Origin: Pseudomonas sp. 10S4
Lineage (GTDB): Bacteria > Pseudomonadota > Gammaproteobacteria > Pseudomonadales > Pseudomonadaceae
NCBI RefSeq assembly: GCF_034344865.1
Contig: NZ_CP133774.1
Location: forward strand, 558,001-622,000
Length of the DNA stretch: 64,000 nucleotides
Reading direction: 5' to 3'
Shown: positions 38,093 to 48,000 of the stretch, piece after piece
Layout: every line of letters starts with the position of its first letter
Position numbering within the stretch: the stretch's first letter is position 1
Position numbers and translations under genes: made by a program
The notes under the pieces: model-generated
Seen by the model: only the letters and a program-made list of their open reading frames with translations
Databases searched by the model: none
What the model was told of the DNA's origin: nothing

Positions 38093-39088
38093 ATGTCTAA
38101 CCAAGTCTCCACGCCTTTACGGCGCGTCAGCATCCTGGCTATCGACCGGGTTTTCGCTTCCACCCTCATGCAAGCCAAGGATTTCTTCCATCTGGCCAGC
38201 CTGCGCTACGGCAAACAACTGGGTCACGGCCTGACACCGGCGTTCGAAACCCGGCTGGTCAGTCCCGATGGCAAATCAGTGAACAGCTTCAGCGATGTGA
38301 TAATGCCGGTGGACGGCGGCCTGGAAAATGCTGACATCATCATCCTCCCGGCCTTCTGGGACGATTTCGACACACTCTGCAAACGTTATCCACAGGTGCT
38401 GCCGTGGCTGCGCGAACAACACGCCCGGGGCGCGGTGCTGTGCGGCGAAGCGACCGGGGTGTTCTGGCTGGCGGAAGCCGGGTTGCTCGATGGCAAGGAA
38501 GCGACTACGTACTGGCGCTTCTTCAATGCGTTTGCAGAGCGCTTCCCGCAGGTTCAACTCAATCAGGACAAGCACCTGACCGACGCCGACAACCTGTTTT
38601 GCGCCGGCGGCACGACCTCGGCGTGCGACCTCTACATCTATCTGATCGAACGGTTTTGCGGCGCCAACGTGGCCCAGGCCGTGGCCCGGGACATCCTGTA
38701 TGAAGTGCAGCGCAACTATGCGCCAGGACGGATCGGTTTCGGCGGACAGAAGTTGCACCAGGACGTGATCATCCTGCAGATCCAGCACTGGCTCGAAGAA
38801 CACTTTGCCGACAAGTTCCGCTTCGAAGATGTCGCACGAGAGCACGGCATGAGCATCCGCAACTTCATGCGCCGTTTCCAGACCGCCACTGGCGACAAGC
38901 CGTTGCATTACCTGCAACGCCTGCGCATCGAAACCGCCAAGGGTTTGTTGTCCGCCAGCCGCAAAAGCATCAAGACCATCAGTTATGAGGTCGGTTACGA
39001 CGATGCGAGCTTCTTTGCGCGGCTGTTCCGCCAGCACACCGAGCTGTCGCCAAACCAGTATCGGCAGCAGTTTCAGCAGGCTGCCTGA
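38093..39088 (+). CDS. GlxA-type transcriptional regulator (DJ-1/PfpI + AraC HTH)
   Basis: This 331-residue protein combines an N-terminal DJ-1/PfpI-like domain (about residues 10-185; ADIIILPAFW and the elbow AVLCGEATGVFWLAEAG) with a C-terminal AraC/XylS DNA-binding domain (about 225-328). The two helix-turn-helix units are in FEDVAREHGMSIRNFMRRF and TISYEVGYDDASFFARLF. The elbow residue is followed by Gly-Glu, so catalytic activity is doubtful and ligand sensing more likely. It may regulate the divergent acyl-CoA dehydrogenase. Confidence 0.9.
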   Translation: MSNQVSTPLRRVSILAIDRVFASTLMQAKDFFHLASLRYGKQLGHGLTPAFETRLVSPDGKSVNSFSDVIMPVDGGLENADIIILPAFWDDFDTLCKRYPQVLPWLREQHARGAVLCGEATGVFWLAEAGLLDGKEATTYWRFFNAFAERFPQVQLNQDKHLTDADNLFCAGGTTSACDLYIYLIERFCGANVAQAVARDILYEVQRNYAPGRIGFGGQKLHQDVIILQIQHWLEEHFADKFRFEDVAREHGMSIRNFMRRFQTATGDKPLHYLQRLRIETAKGLLSASRKSIKTISYEVGYDDASFFARLFRQHTELSPNQYRQQFQQAA

Positions 39089-39100
39089 CACACCAGAGAT

Positions 39101-39236
39101 CCAATGTGGGAGCGGGCCTGTGTGGCGAGGGAGCTTGCTCCCGCTCGGCTGCGAAGCAGTCGCAAAGCTTTTTGGGGCCGCTGCGCGACCCAGCGGGAGC
39201 AAGCTCCCTCGCCACACAAGCCCGCTCCCACAAGGG
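39101..39236. repeat. REP/BIME-type inverted pair, GAGGGAGCTTGCTCCCGCT family
   Basis: Inverted copies of GTGGGAGCGGGCnTGTGTGGCGAGGGAGCTTGCTCCCGCT-type sequence enclose a GCTGCGAAGCAGTCGC centre. The outermost arms CAATGTGGGAGCGGGC and GCCCGCTCCCACAAGG pair over the whole element, making one long cruciform-like unit. Confidence 0.85.
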
Positions 39237-39249
39237 ATTATCAGCGCAC

Positions 39250-39282
39250 AAAAAAAGGGCCTGCATCTGCAGGCCCTTTTTT
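39250..39282. terminator. Bidirectional terminator between the GlxA-type regulator and zapE
   Basis: AAAAAAAGGGCCTGCA, a TC loop and TGCAGGCCCTTTTTT form a perfect stem flanked by A and T tracts between the convergent genes. Confidence 0.88.
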
Positions 39283-39297
39283 ATCTTCCGAATCGTT

Positions 39298-40393
39298 CTA
39301 CGGCTTATGCGCCCGCGACAGGAATTCGTGCGACTGCATCTCCAGCAAACGACTCAGAGTCCGCTGGAACTCGAAATTCAAACGACCGCCGGTGTAGAGG
39401 TCTTTGAGCTCGACTTCCGCAGAAATGATCAGCTTCACGTTACGGTCGTAGAACTCGTCGACCATGTTGATAAAGCGTCGGGCGATGTCGTCGGTGGTGA
39501 CGTTCATCTGCTCGACACCGCTGAGCAACACGGCGTGGAAGATCTTGCCCAGTTCGATGTAATCGTTCTGGCTGCGCGGGCCGTCGCACAGTTCGCGGAA
39601 GTCGAACCAGGCCACGTCATCACAGGTGCGCAAGGCACGGATTTCGCGGTTCTCGATCATCAACACGTCGTCTTCGGTCGCGGCCGTGCATTCCTGGCGT
39701 CAGGGCCCGGAAGCTCTTGCGCAAGCTCTCATGGGACGCGTCGTCGAGCGGGAAGTGGAACAGCTCGGCCTGCTCAAGGTGACGCAGACGATAATCGACG
39801 CCGCTGTCGACGTTGACGATGTCGGTGTTCTGCTTGATCAGCGCAATGGCCGGCAGGAAGCGCGCACGTTGCAGGCCGTCCTTGTACAAACCGTCCGGCA
39901 CGATGTTCGAGGTCGCAACCAGGGTCACGCCGTTCTTGAACAGCTCTTCCATCAACGTGCCGAGGATCATGGCGTCGGTGATGTCGGAGACGAAGAATTC
40001 ATCGAAACAGATCACCCGCGACTCGTCGGAGAAGCGCTTGGCGATGATGGTCAGCGGGTTTCTCTCGCCGCCAAGGGTCTTCATTTCTTCGTGCACGCGC
40101 TTCATGAAGCGGTGGAAGTGCGTCCGAGTCTTTTCCTTGAACGGCAGGGCTTCGAAGAAGGTGTCGACCAGGTAGGTCTTGCCACGGCCAACGCCGCCCC
40201 AGAAGTACAGGCCCTTGACCGGCGCCTGGTCTTTCTTGCCAAACAGTTTGCCGAACAGGCCTGGCTTGCTCTGCGAGGCCGCGACCAGATCGTCGTACAG
40301 GCGCTGCAAATGACGCACGGCCGTTTCCTGCGCAGCGTCATGGAAGAAGTCCGGGCGTTTCAGATCAGCTTGATATCGTTCTAGGGGCGTCAT
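39298..40393 (-). CDS. zapE: Cell division ATPase ZapE (frame break inside)
   Basis: ZapE is an AFG1-like AAA-type ATPase that binds FtsZ and influences ring constriction. The N-terminal frame has the Walker A loop WGGVGRGKTYLVD and Walker B-like VICFDEFFV. The C-terminal frame begins VLMIENREIRALRTCDDVAW. The break is at about 39693, where one extra G (minus strand, CCAGGAATG) appears. Removing it gives ALTPECTAATEDDVLMIENR and a continuous 364-residue protein. This is again most simply an assembly indel, though zapE is not strictly essential, so a true mutation is less excluded here. Confidence 0.92.
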
Positions 40394-40484
40394 AATTCGT
40401 TAGCAAGGCAACAAAAACGGGCCGCCACTGTAGCGACGGCCCGTGAGAATGGCAATCAGCCCTTGGTCGGGCCGCGCCGCTGAT

Positions 40485-41840
40485 TTATTCCTGAACCGGC
40501 GTCAGTGCCACGCGCAGGGCGTCGATGGCCACGTCGCGAGCGGCGCTGTCAGCGAAGGTTGCGCTGTCGGCCACGCACTCGCCTTCCAGCCAGACGCTGA
40601 AGCTCAGGTCTTCGCTGCGCACGTCCAGTGGCTGGCCGGCTTGCAATTGCTTGGTCACCTGGCCGGCGGTTTTGCCGTCGGCGAAGTTGCGCGACAGCAG
40701 CAGTTGCTCACCATCGGCCGCCAGCAGACGAAAGCGGAAACTGCCGTCGTCTTCGCGGAAGCTGACGAAACGCGCGGCTTTCGCGGCTTTCTTCTTGGTG
40801 GTCGCCGCGACTTGGGTTTGGGCCACGAAAGAACGCAGGCCAACCGCTTCGCGCAGCTCGTGGAGGAACGGCGTCGCTACCGAACGAGCCTTTTTGGCGC
40901 CGATCTGCAGGATGTCTTCCAGGTCTGCCGGGCGCTCGATCAACTGGTGATAGCGCTCGCGGGATTCACCCAGCTCGCTGTCGAGCAACTGGAACAGACG
41001 ATTCTTCGCCTCGCCCCAGCCCAGGCCCTGCAACAGTTCGCTGCGGAATTCGTCGGACTGCGCCGGCGTGGCGAAGGCCTGGAACAGAGTGAACAGGTGC
41101 GAGTTATCCGGATCTTTGGCTTCGCCCGGCGCACGGGAGTCGGTGACGATCCGCGAAATCGCGTCTTTCATTTCCTTGGCGTTGCTGAACAACGGAATGG
41201 TGTTGTCGTAGCTCTTCGACATCTTGCGACCGTCGAGGCCTGGCAGTGTGGCAACGCTTTCTTCGATCAACGCTTCCGGCATGGTGAAGAATTCTTTGCC
41301 CTGACCGAACAGATGGTTGAAGCGCTGGCCGATATCGCGGGCCATTTCCACGTGCTGGATCTGGTCACGACCGACCGGCACCTTGTGGGCGTTGAACATC
41401 AGAATGTCCGCGGCCATCAGCACCGGGTAGCTGTACAAGCCCATGGTGATGCCAGCGTCCGGGTCTTCACCGGTTTCGACGTTCTTGTCCACCGAAGCCT
41501 TGTAGGCGTGGGCGCGGTTGAGCAGGCCCTTGGCGGCGACGCAGGTCAGCAGCCAGGTCAGTTCGGGGATTTCCGGGATGTCGGACTGGCGATAGAACGT
41601 CACACGGTCGACATCCAGGCCGCCGGCCAGCCAGGTCGCGGCGATTTCCAGACGCGAACGCTGAATGCGCAGCGGGTCATCGCATTTGATCAGGGCGTGG
41701 TAGTCGGCCAGAAAGTAGAACGAATCGGCATTGCTGTCACGGCTGGCGACGATCGCCGGGCGGATGGCGCCGGCGTAGTTGCCCAGGTGCGGCGTGCCGG
41801 TGGTGGTGATGCCGGTGAGGATACGGGTACGAGTCGTCAT
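40485..41840 (-). CDS. trpS: Tryptophan--tRNA ligase (long form)
   Basis: This class I synthetase has a HIGH-like [16 protein letters not shown] near the N-terminus and the KMSKS loop [13 protein letters not shown]. The catalytic domain ends around residue 335. The remaining 110 residues form a C-terminal extension ([19 protein letters not shown] onward) seen in the pseudomonad-type long TrpS and absent from the enterobacterial enzyme of about 334 residues. I use ATG 41840 (451 residues), with an in-frame TTG at 41864 possible. Confidence 0.95.
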   Translation of the reverse strand: MTTRTRILTGITTTGTPHLGNYAGAIRPAIVASRDSNADSFYFLADYHALIKCDDPLRIQRSRLEIAATWLAGGLDVDRVTFYRQSDIPEIPELTWLLTCVAAKGLLNRAHAYKASVDKNVETGEDPDAGITMGLYSYPVLMAADILMFNAHKVPVGRDQIQHVEMARDIGQRFNHLFGQGKEFFTMPEALIEESVATLPGLDGRKMSKSYDNTIPLFSNAKEMKDAISRIVTDSRAPGEAKDPDNSHLFTLFQAFATPAQSDEFRSELLQGLGWGEAKNRLFQLLDSELGESRERYHQLIERPADLEDILQIGAKKARSVATPFLHELREAVGLRSFVAQTQVAATTKKKAAKAARFVSFREDDGSFRFRLLAADGEQLLLSRNFADGKTAGQVTKQLQAGQPLDVRSEDLSFSVWLEGECVADSATFADSAARDVAIDALRVALTPVQE

Positions 41841-41864
41841 GGGTAATCGCTTGTCAGACTGCAA

Positions 41865-42494
41865 TCAATTCGAAAGACGCGGCAGGATCAGATCCTTGAG
41901 ATCGGTCAGCTTGCCATGAAAAAAGTGTCCGCATTCTGCCACTTTCAGCAGCTCATGGGGGCGATCGAGTTTCTCGGACCAGTCGTAGACGAGCTGGGGA
42001 TCGATGACTTCGTCGGTTTCCGGCTGGATCAAGGTCAACTCGCCGAGTTGCGGTAGTTGATCCTGCTCGCCGAGGCGCATGACCGCCGGCGCAACCATGA
42101 ACAAATGCTTGAGCTGCTCGCCTTTGGCTTCCAGGCGTCCACCGAGACTTGCTGCAACAAAACCGCCAAAGGAGAAACCGAACAGGGTCAGTGGCAACTC
42201 GGGGTGTTTGGCCCGCAGCCATTCGGCCGCCGCTTGAGCGTCGTCGACTTCGCCGGTACCCATATCGTGGCTACCTTCGCTGGCGCCGACGCCGCGATAG
42301 TTGAAGCGCAAGGTAATCAAACCGGCATCCCGGGCGGTGCGTTGCAAGGTCGACACGACTTTATTGAGCATGGTGCCGCCCTGCACCGGGTTCGGATGGC
42401 AGATTAGCGCCACACCGCGGGGCTGTTCGTTATCCAGGTACAAAGCTTCCAGTTGGCCGACAGGGCCATCAATCACTACAGGGGTTTCGCGCAT
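41865..42494 (-). CDS. Alpha/beta hydrolase of the dienelactone-hydrolase-like type
   Basis: This 209-residue protein is read from ATG 42494 (MRETPVVIDGPVGQLEALYL); the open frame continues upstream without support. ICHPNPVQGGTM, the nucleophile elbow FGFSFGGF and the late histidine in ECGHFFHGK form the expected Ser/Asp/His arrangement. The substrate is unknown. It lies 24 bases upstream of trpS and is probably cotranscribed with it. Confidence 0.88.
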   Translation of the reverse strand: MRETPVVIDGPVGQLEALYLDNEQPRGVALICHPNPVQGGTMLNKVVSTLQRTARDAGLITLRFNYRGVGASEGSHDMGTGEVDDAQAAAEWLRAKHPELPLTLFGFSFGGFVAASLGGRLEAKGEQLKHLFMVAPAVMRLGEQDQLPQLGELTLIQPETDEVIDPQLVYDWSEKLDRPHELLKVAECGHFFHGKLTDLKDLILPRLSN

Positions 42495-42638
42495 AAGCAA
42501 GGAAGGAACTCCGTGACCTCGAATCGGGTCGACTCGTCTAGCAAGTTGTCTGTGCCAATCTATTGCGAGTGAATCGCGGTATACAGCGCAGGTTCGAGCC
42601 GTTAACGTAAAGCAAAGCCGTTTATAGAGGAAGGACTC

Positions 42639-43073
42639 GTGGAACACTCGCTCTTAGTTTGGTTGTTGCCGACTCTTGCCCTGGTTGTGGGTGTCGCCCT
42701 TGGATTCCTGGTCGCTCGTCTGGTGCCGAATGCCGCGCCTAACCGCACGCAACGTCAGCTGGATGACATTCAGGAACGTTTCGACAGTTATCAGAACGAG
42801 GTGGTCACCCACTTCAACAGCACTGCAACACTGGTCAAGAAACTGACTGCGAGCTACCAGGAAGTGCAGGATCATCTCGCCGAGGGCGCCAACCGCCTGG
42901 CCCTGGACGAGCAGACCCGCCAACGCTTGCTGGCCGCCCTGCACGCCGACGCCTCCGTGGCACCACGGGAACGCCTGACGCCGCCGCGCAATCAGGAGCC
43001 GCCTCGCGACTACGCGCCAAAAGCCCCGAACGCGCCAGGCATGCTTGATGAGCATTACGGCCTGAAGAAGTAA
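42639..43073 (+). CDS. zapG: ZapG/YhcB-like inner-membrane division protein (DUF1043)
   Basis: This 144-residue protein starts at GTG 42639 with GAGGAAGGA upstream. One N-terminal transmembrane helix (LLPTLALVVGVALGFLVARL) is followed by a cytoplasmic coiled coil (about 30-95), and then a Pro-rich tail. The family is linked to coordination of division and envelope synthesis in enterobacteria. It is divergent from the hydrolase-trpS pair and has its own terminator. Confidence 0.88.
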   Translation: MEHSLLVWLLPTLALVVGVALGFLVARLVPNAAPNRTQRQLDDIQERFDSYQNEVVTHFNSTATLVKKLTASYQEVQDHLAEGANRLALDEQTRQRLLAALHADASVAPRERLTPPRNQEPPRDYAPKAPNAPGMLDEHYGLKK

Positions 43074-43091
43074 TCAGGTTTCGCGCGATAC

Positions 43092-43130
43092 AAAAAGCCC
43101 TCGGATGAGTGATCGTCCGAGGGCTTTTTT
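43092..43130 (+). terminator. Terminator of zapG
   Basis: AAAAAGCCCTCGGA...TCCGAGGGCTTTTTT forms a strong stem 18 bases after the zapG stop. Confidence 0.9.
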
Positions 43131-43161
43131 GTGGCTGGCTGTTTGGTCGCCTGTCAGGGCC

Positions 43162-43257
43162 TCATCGCGAGCAAGCTCGCTCCCGCAGTCGATCGGTGTG
43201 AACACAGATTTTGTGTACACCCAGGCTCCTGTGGGAGCGAGCTTGCTCGCGATGGCG
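43162..43257. repeat. REP-type inverted pair, GCGAGCAAGCTCGCTCCC family
   Basis: CATCGCGAGCAAGCTCGCTC and its inverted copy GAGCGAGCTTGCTCGCGATG enclose a spacer containing its own small palindrome (GTGTGAACACAGATTTTGTG). Confidence 0.85.
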
Positions 43258-43271
43258 GCCGAACTGACACC

Positions 43272-43314
43272 AAAAAAGCCCGCCCGATCTGCTGAGAATC
43301 GGGCGGGCTTTTTT
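43272..43314 (-). terminator. Terminator of the OmpA-like lipoprotein gene
   Basis: AAAAAAGCCCGCCCGAT and ATCGGGCGGGCTTTTTT pair across a CTGCTGAGA loop, 24 bases beyond the lipoprotein stop on the minus strand. It also works for zapG read-through. Confidence 0.88.
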
Positions 43315-43337
43315 ATACCTGGGGTTCAGTCAGGTTG

Positions 43338-44090
43338 TTACTGGTACTGCTGAACAGGTTGACCCTGTTGCTGGTACTGCTGAACAGGCTGCCCCGGTTG
43401 CTGATACTGCTGACCCGGAATCGCCTTCAGGTTGACTTCAACCCGACGGTTCTGCGCCCGGCCATTGACGTCGCCATTGCTGGCAATCGGGTTATCCGGC
43501 CCGGCACCGAGTGCAGACAGGTTGGCGCCGCTCACGCCCTGGGACGTCAGGTAAGTCGCCACGCTCTGGGCCCGACGCTGGGACAGGTCCATGTTGTGCT
43601 GACGGCTGCCGGTGCTGTCGGTGAAGCCGACGATCTCGATCTGGTTTTGGTTGAACTCCTTGAGCGAGCCCGCCAGGTTGTTCAGCGGCTGATAGAAGCT
43701 TGGAGCGATGTTCGCCGAATCGGTAGCGAACGTGATGTTGCCCGGCATGATCAGTTTGATTTGATCGCCCTGGCGCTGCACTTCAACCCCAGTGTTGGCC
43801 ATGCTGGCCCGCAGCTTGGCTTCCTGCTTGTCGGCGTAGTAACCGTAACCGGCAGCGGAGGCACCTACCACGGCAGCGCCAATCAGCGCGCCCTTGCCAC
43901 GGTTGTTGTGATCGATCGCAGCACCGGCCAATGCACCGGCCAGGGCGCCGAGCCCACCGTACTTGGCGGTTTTGCTCACGCCAGACGATCCGTCGGCCTG
44001 GCCCTGATTGTCATAAGGATTGGGTGAAGCGCAACCGGCCAACAAGGCCACAGCGGTAGCAACAATAATCAAGCGAGGCGTGGTGAACAT
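43338..44090 (-). CDS. OmpA-family lipoprotein with glycine-zipper domain (YiaD-like)
   Basis: This 250-residue protein has a lipoprotein signal peptide (lipobox LLAGC). A glycine-zipper segment (GGLGALAGALAGAAIDHN and GKGALIGAAVVGASAAGYGY) follows, and then an OmpA peptidoglycan-binding domain (about 120-225) with GFTDSTGSRQHNMDLSQRRA and NRRVEVNL. The last 25 residues are a Gln/Pro-rich repeat (QQYQQPGQPVQQYQ type) encoded by a 30-base tandem repeat. It would anchor the outer membrane to peptidoglycan. Confidence 0.92.
   Translation of the reverse strand: MFTTPRLIIVATAVALLAGCASPNPYDNQGQADGSSGVSKTAKYGGLGALAGALAGAAIDHNNRGKGALIGAAVVGASAAGYGYYADKQEAKLRASMANTGVEVQRQGDQIKLIMPGNITFATDSANIAPSFYQPLNNLAGSLKEFNQNQIEIVGFTDSTGSRQHNMDLSQRRAQSVATYLTSQGVSGANLSALGAGPDNPIASNGDVNGRAQNRRVEVNLKAIPGQQYQQPGQPVQQYQQQGQPVQQYQ
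43341..43420 (-). repeat. 30-bp tandem repeat at the 3' end of the lipoprotein gene
   Basis: The unit beginning CTGGTACTGCTGAACAGG (plus strand) occurs about 2.7 times with a 30-base period and encodes ten-residue QPVQQYQQPG-like blocks. Copy number could vary without shifting the frame. Confidence 0.75.
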
Positions 44091-44190
44091 GAAGAGCTCC
44101 TACTTTTGCATTCTGTGGTGCAACGGACGTTGGCAATAGACCATCGCGGGCGTTGGATCATCGCAGACGAAAAAATTCAATCGCTGACCG

Positions 44191-44835
44191 TCATGCCCGA
44201 ACAAAGGGGTTACCGCGCATTTCATCGCCCAGACACGTGTCCGGACCATGCCCGGTCACCACGGTCGCTTCCTCGTCGAGGGTATACAGCCGCTGCTTGA
44301 TCGAGCGCACGATGGTCGCCTGATCGCCGCCCCACAAGTCCGTGCGCCCTACCCCGCGACGGAACAACGTGTCACCGGCAATCAGCAGCTTAGCCTCTGA
44401 AAACCAAAAGCTCATGGAACCTGGCGTATGCCCCGGCGTGTGAATCGCCACGCCACAACCACAAGCCAGCTCTTCATCATCGGCCAACCAGAGATCCGGC
44501 GGTGGCACCGGCGTGTAAGGCACGCCGAACATCTGGCATTGCATTTCCAGGTTGTCCCACAGGAACTGATCCTCTTTGTGCAGGTGCAACGTCGCGCCGG
44601 TCTTTTCCTTCAACTGACCGGAGGCCAGGAAGTGATCGAGGTGCGCGTGGGTGTGGATGATGCTGACGACTTTCAGGCCAAGGGCATCGAGGCGAGCGAG
44701 GATCAATTCGTGGTTTCCACCCGGGTCGACGACGATGGCCTTTTTGGTAATCGGGTCACCGATGATTGTGCAATTGCATTGCAAAGGGCCGACGGGGAAG
44801 GTTTCGCGGATGAGCACGGAACTGGGAACGGTCAT
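44191..44835 (-). CDS. Metallo-beta-lactamase-fold hydrolase (glyoxalase II-like)
   Basis: This 214-residue protein has the metal-binding HTHAHLDH (His63, His65, Asp67, His68), a second ligand in AIHTPGHTPGSMSFW, an Asp in AGDTLF and a final His in VVTGHGPDT. The compact size and wording match YcbL/type II glyoxalase-like enzymes that hydrolyse thioesters. The substrate is not established. It has no obvious operon partner. Confidence 0.9.
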   Translation of the reverse strand: MTVPSSVLIRETFPVGPLQCNCTIIGDPITKKAIVVDPGGNHELILARLDALGLKVVSIIHTHAHLDHFLASGQLKEKTGATLHLHKEDQFLWDNLEMQCQMFGVPYTPVPPPDLWLADDEELACGCGVAIHTPGHTPGSMSFWFSEAKLLIAGDTLFRRGVGRTDLWGGDQATIVRSIKQRLYTLDEEATVVTGHGPDTCLGDEMRGNPFVRA

Positions 44836-45046
44836 GGAAATCGATGGCCTGTATTGGACGGAAGGCAGTGAAGATGGTTTCAGGATTCTACGCCACTCGC
44901 CGATACAGATCGCCAGGCCAGTTATTTGACGCCACTAATCAGAAAGTAGTGGCCCTATGATGTCAAACGTATCGTTTCTGGTGCAAAATCAGACTTTTTG
45001 TAGCGGTCGCATTCAGGAAGGGCCGCAGCGCACTCAGGAATTTCGC

Positions 45047-48000
45047 ATGCCCACGCCTCTTGGTTACTCTTTAAGCCTTTCTTCAAAATTGACGGGCGTC
45101 AAAGCGCTCGACAGTCTGCTTTCCGGATCCTACTGGATGGGTTCCAATTGGACCGTCGATGGCCCGACAAACCTGAGTTACAGCTTTATCGAGCCAAACA
45201 CTTCCTACTTTCCCACCAATTACAGCCCTGATAACGAATACAACGCCATTTACTCCCTGTCCGGCGATCAGAAAAACGGCATCATCAGTGCGCTTGCGAC
45301 TTGGAGCGCAGTGGCCAATATCAACTTCACCCAGACCACCGACAACATCTCGAACGTCGGCGACTTGCGTTTCGGTGGCTATGGGTTGATGGGCAATCAA
45401 GCGGCCGCCTGGGCGTACAACCCTTCCAACACGCCGGTGGGCGGGGATGTCTGGATCGGTGAGCCGGCCAACGAGTACCCAACCAAGGGTACTTATGACT
45501 ACATGACCTACATCCACGAAATTGGTCATGCCCTGGGTCTCAAGCATCCGTTCTCCGCCAGTTCATCAAACAGCACAATTCTCGACCCGGCGCTGGACGA
45601 TGTCCGTTACACGGTCATGAGCTACCACAACAATTACTCCTATCAGCCGACGACGCCGATGGTGCTGGACATCCTCGCCATGCAGGCGCTGTACGGCGCC
45701 AACACCCACTGGCAAACCGGTGACAACGTTTATAGCTGGAAAGCCTATCAACCGGTTTTCGAGACCATCTGGGATGCTGGCGGCAACGACACGATCGATG
45801 CGAGCAGTCAGGCGGACAGGGTCGAGATTAATTTGAATGAGGGTGCGTACAGCACCATCGGCCTGCCTATTCTCACGGGTGGATCCACCTTCAACAGTGG
45901 CCTGGCGATTGCCTACGGCGCCAAGATAGAAAATGCCATTGGCTCGAACTACAACGACGTACTGCGCGGCAATGACCTGGATAACGTCCTGAATGGCGGA
46001 ACCGGTGCGGACTCGATGTATGGCGGTGCCGGCAACGACACTTACTATGTCGACAACCGGGATGACAGAATCTTCGAGACCGGAACCGCGGCCAGCGAAA
46101 TCGATTCGGTTTTTTCCACGGTCACCTACAACCTGCAGTTAAACCCGAACGTGGAAAACCTGACGCTGCAAACCAGCGCCAATATCGATGGTTATGGCAA
46201 CGCGTCGAACAACGTGATCACCGGTAACGCCGGCAACAACATCCTCGATGGTGGCGAAGGGGCCGACACACTGATTGGCGGTGCTGGCAACGACACGTAC
46301 GTAGTCGACAACCTCGGTGATGTCATTCTCGAGACCAGTACCGTCGGCGGCGAGATCGACACCGTACGCACATCGGTGAGCTGGACGCTGGGCGACAACC
46401 TGGAAAATCTTGAGCTCAGCGGCAGCGCCAACATCAATGCCGTGGGCAACAGCCAGAATAACGTCCTGACCGGTAACGCCGGCAGCAACGTGCTCGACGG
46501 TCAGGGCGGCCTGGACACCATGATCGGGGGTGCTGGTAACGACGCTTACGTCATCGACCAAGTCGCCGAGCTGAATCTGGTAAAAGAAAACGCCAATGAG
46601 GGCAGCGACACCCTGATCCTCAACTATGGCGTGCAAAGCAACACGCTCATCGATTTGAACAGCAGCACACTGACCAACTTCGAAAACGTCACCCTGAAAG
46701 GTGCGGGCGCCTTTGATGTGTTGGGCAACGGTCAAGACAACATCCTGATCGGTAACACCTTCGCCAACAACCTGCAGGGTGGTGCAGGCAACGACATGCT
46801 GGATGGCGGCGACGGAGTCGACACCCTGATCGGCGGCACGGGCAACGACACCTATGTGATCAACAGCCTGGACGATACGCTGGTCGAACAGGCAAACGAA
46901 GGTCGTGACCTGGTACGCACCTCTGTCAGCTACACCCTCGGCGCCAACTTCGAGGATGGAGAACTGCTGGGCAGCGCCGCGCTGAACCTCACCGGCAATG
47001 AACTGAACAACGTTCTGATCGGCAACTCGGGCGATAACATCCTTGATGGCGGTCTGGGTGCCGACACAATGATCGGCGGCGACGGCAATGACACCTACAT
47101 TGTCGATAACACCAGTGACGTCATCGTCGAAGGCTGGTTCAACGACTACGATCATGTCTACGCGTCTGCAAACTTCACTCTGGATATCAACCTCGAAGCG
47201 CTGACGCTCACCGGCACCGGTAGCATCAACGGTACGGGTAATTACAGCGCAAACAACATCCACGGCAACATCGGCAACAACATCCTTGATGGCGGCGCCG
47301 GGGCGGATACGCTTTCGGGACTCGCCGGCGATGACACCTACATTGTCGACGACATCAACGACCAGGTGATCGAGTCAGCCAACGAAGGCCATGATCAGGT
47401 ACGTACATCGATCAGCTACACCTTGGCCGCCAACGTCGAAGACGGCGTGCTGCTGGGTAATGCGGCAATCAACCTCGACGGCAACAGTCTCGACAACGTG
47501 TTGACCGGCAACAGCGGCGACAACACCCTCAACGGCAGCTATGGTGCCGACACCATGATCGGTGGCGACGGCGTCGACACCTACTACGTCGACAACATCG
47601 GCGATGTGGTCATCGAAACCGATGCTTCGCTGACCGCGCTCGACCGGGTGTTCTCGTCCATCGACTACACCCTCGGCGCCAATGTCGAGAACCTGATTCT
47701 CGTCGGCAGCGCCAACCTCAACGGCACCGGCAACGCGGTCAACAACCGCATGACCGGTAACGATGGCGCCAACACCCTCGACGGCGGTCTCGGTGCCGAC
47801 ACCCTGATCGGTGGCTTGGGCAACGACACCTACATCGTCGACAACCTCGGCGACACCATCACCGAAACCAGCACCCTGGCCGGCGAAACCGACACCGTGC
47901 GCTCCTCGGTCAGTTGGACGCTGGGCGCCAACCTGGAAAACCTCTTCCTCTCCGGCAGCGACAACCTCAATGGCGGGTCGGCAACAGCCAGAACAACGTG

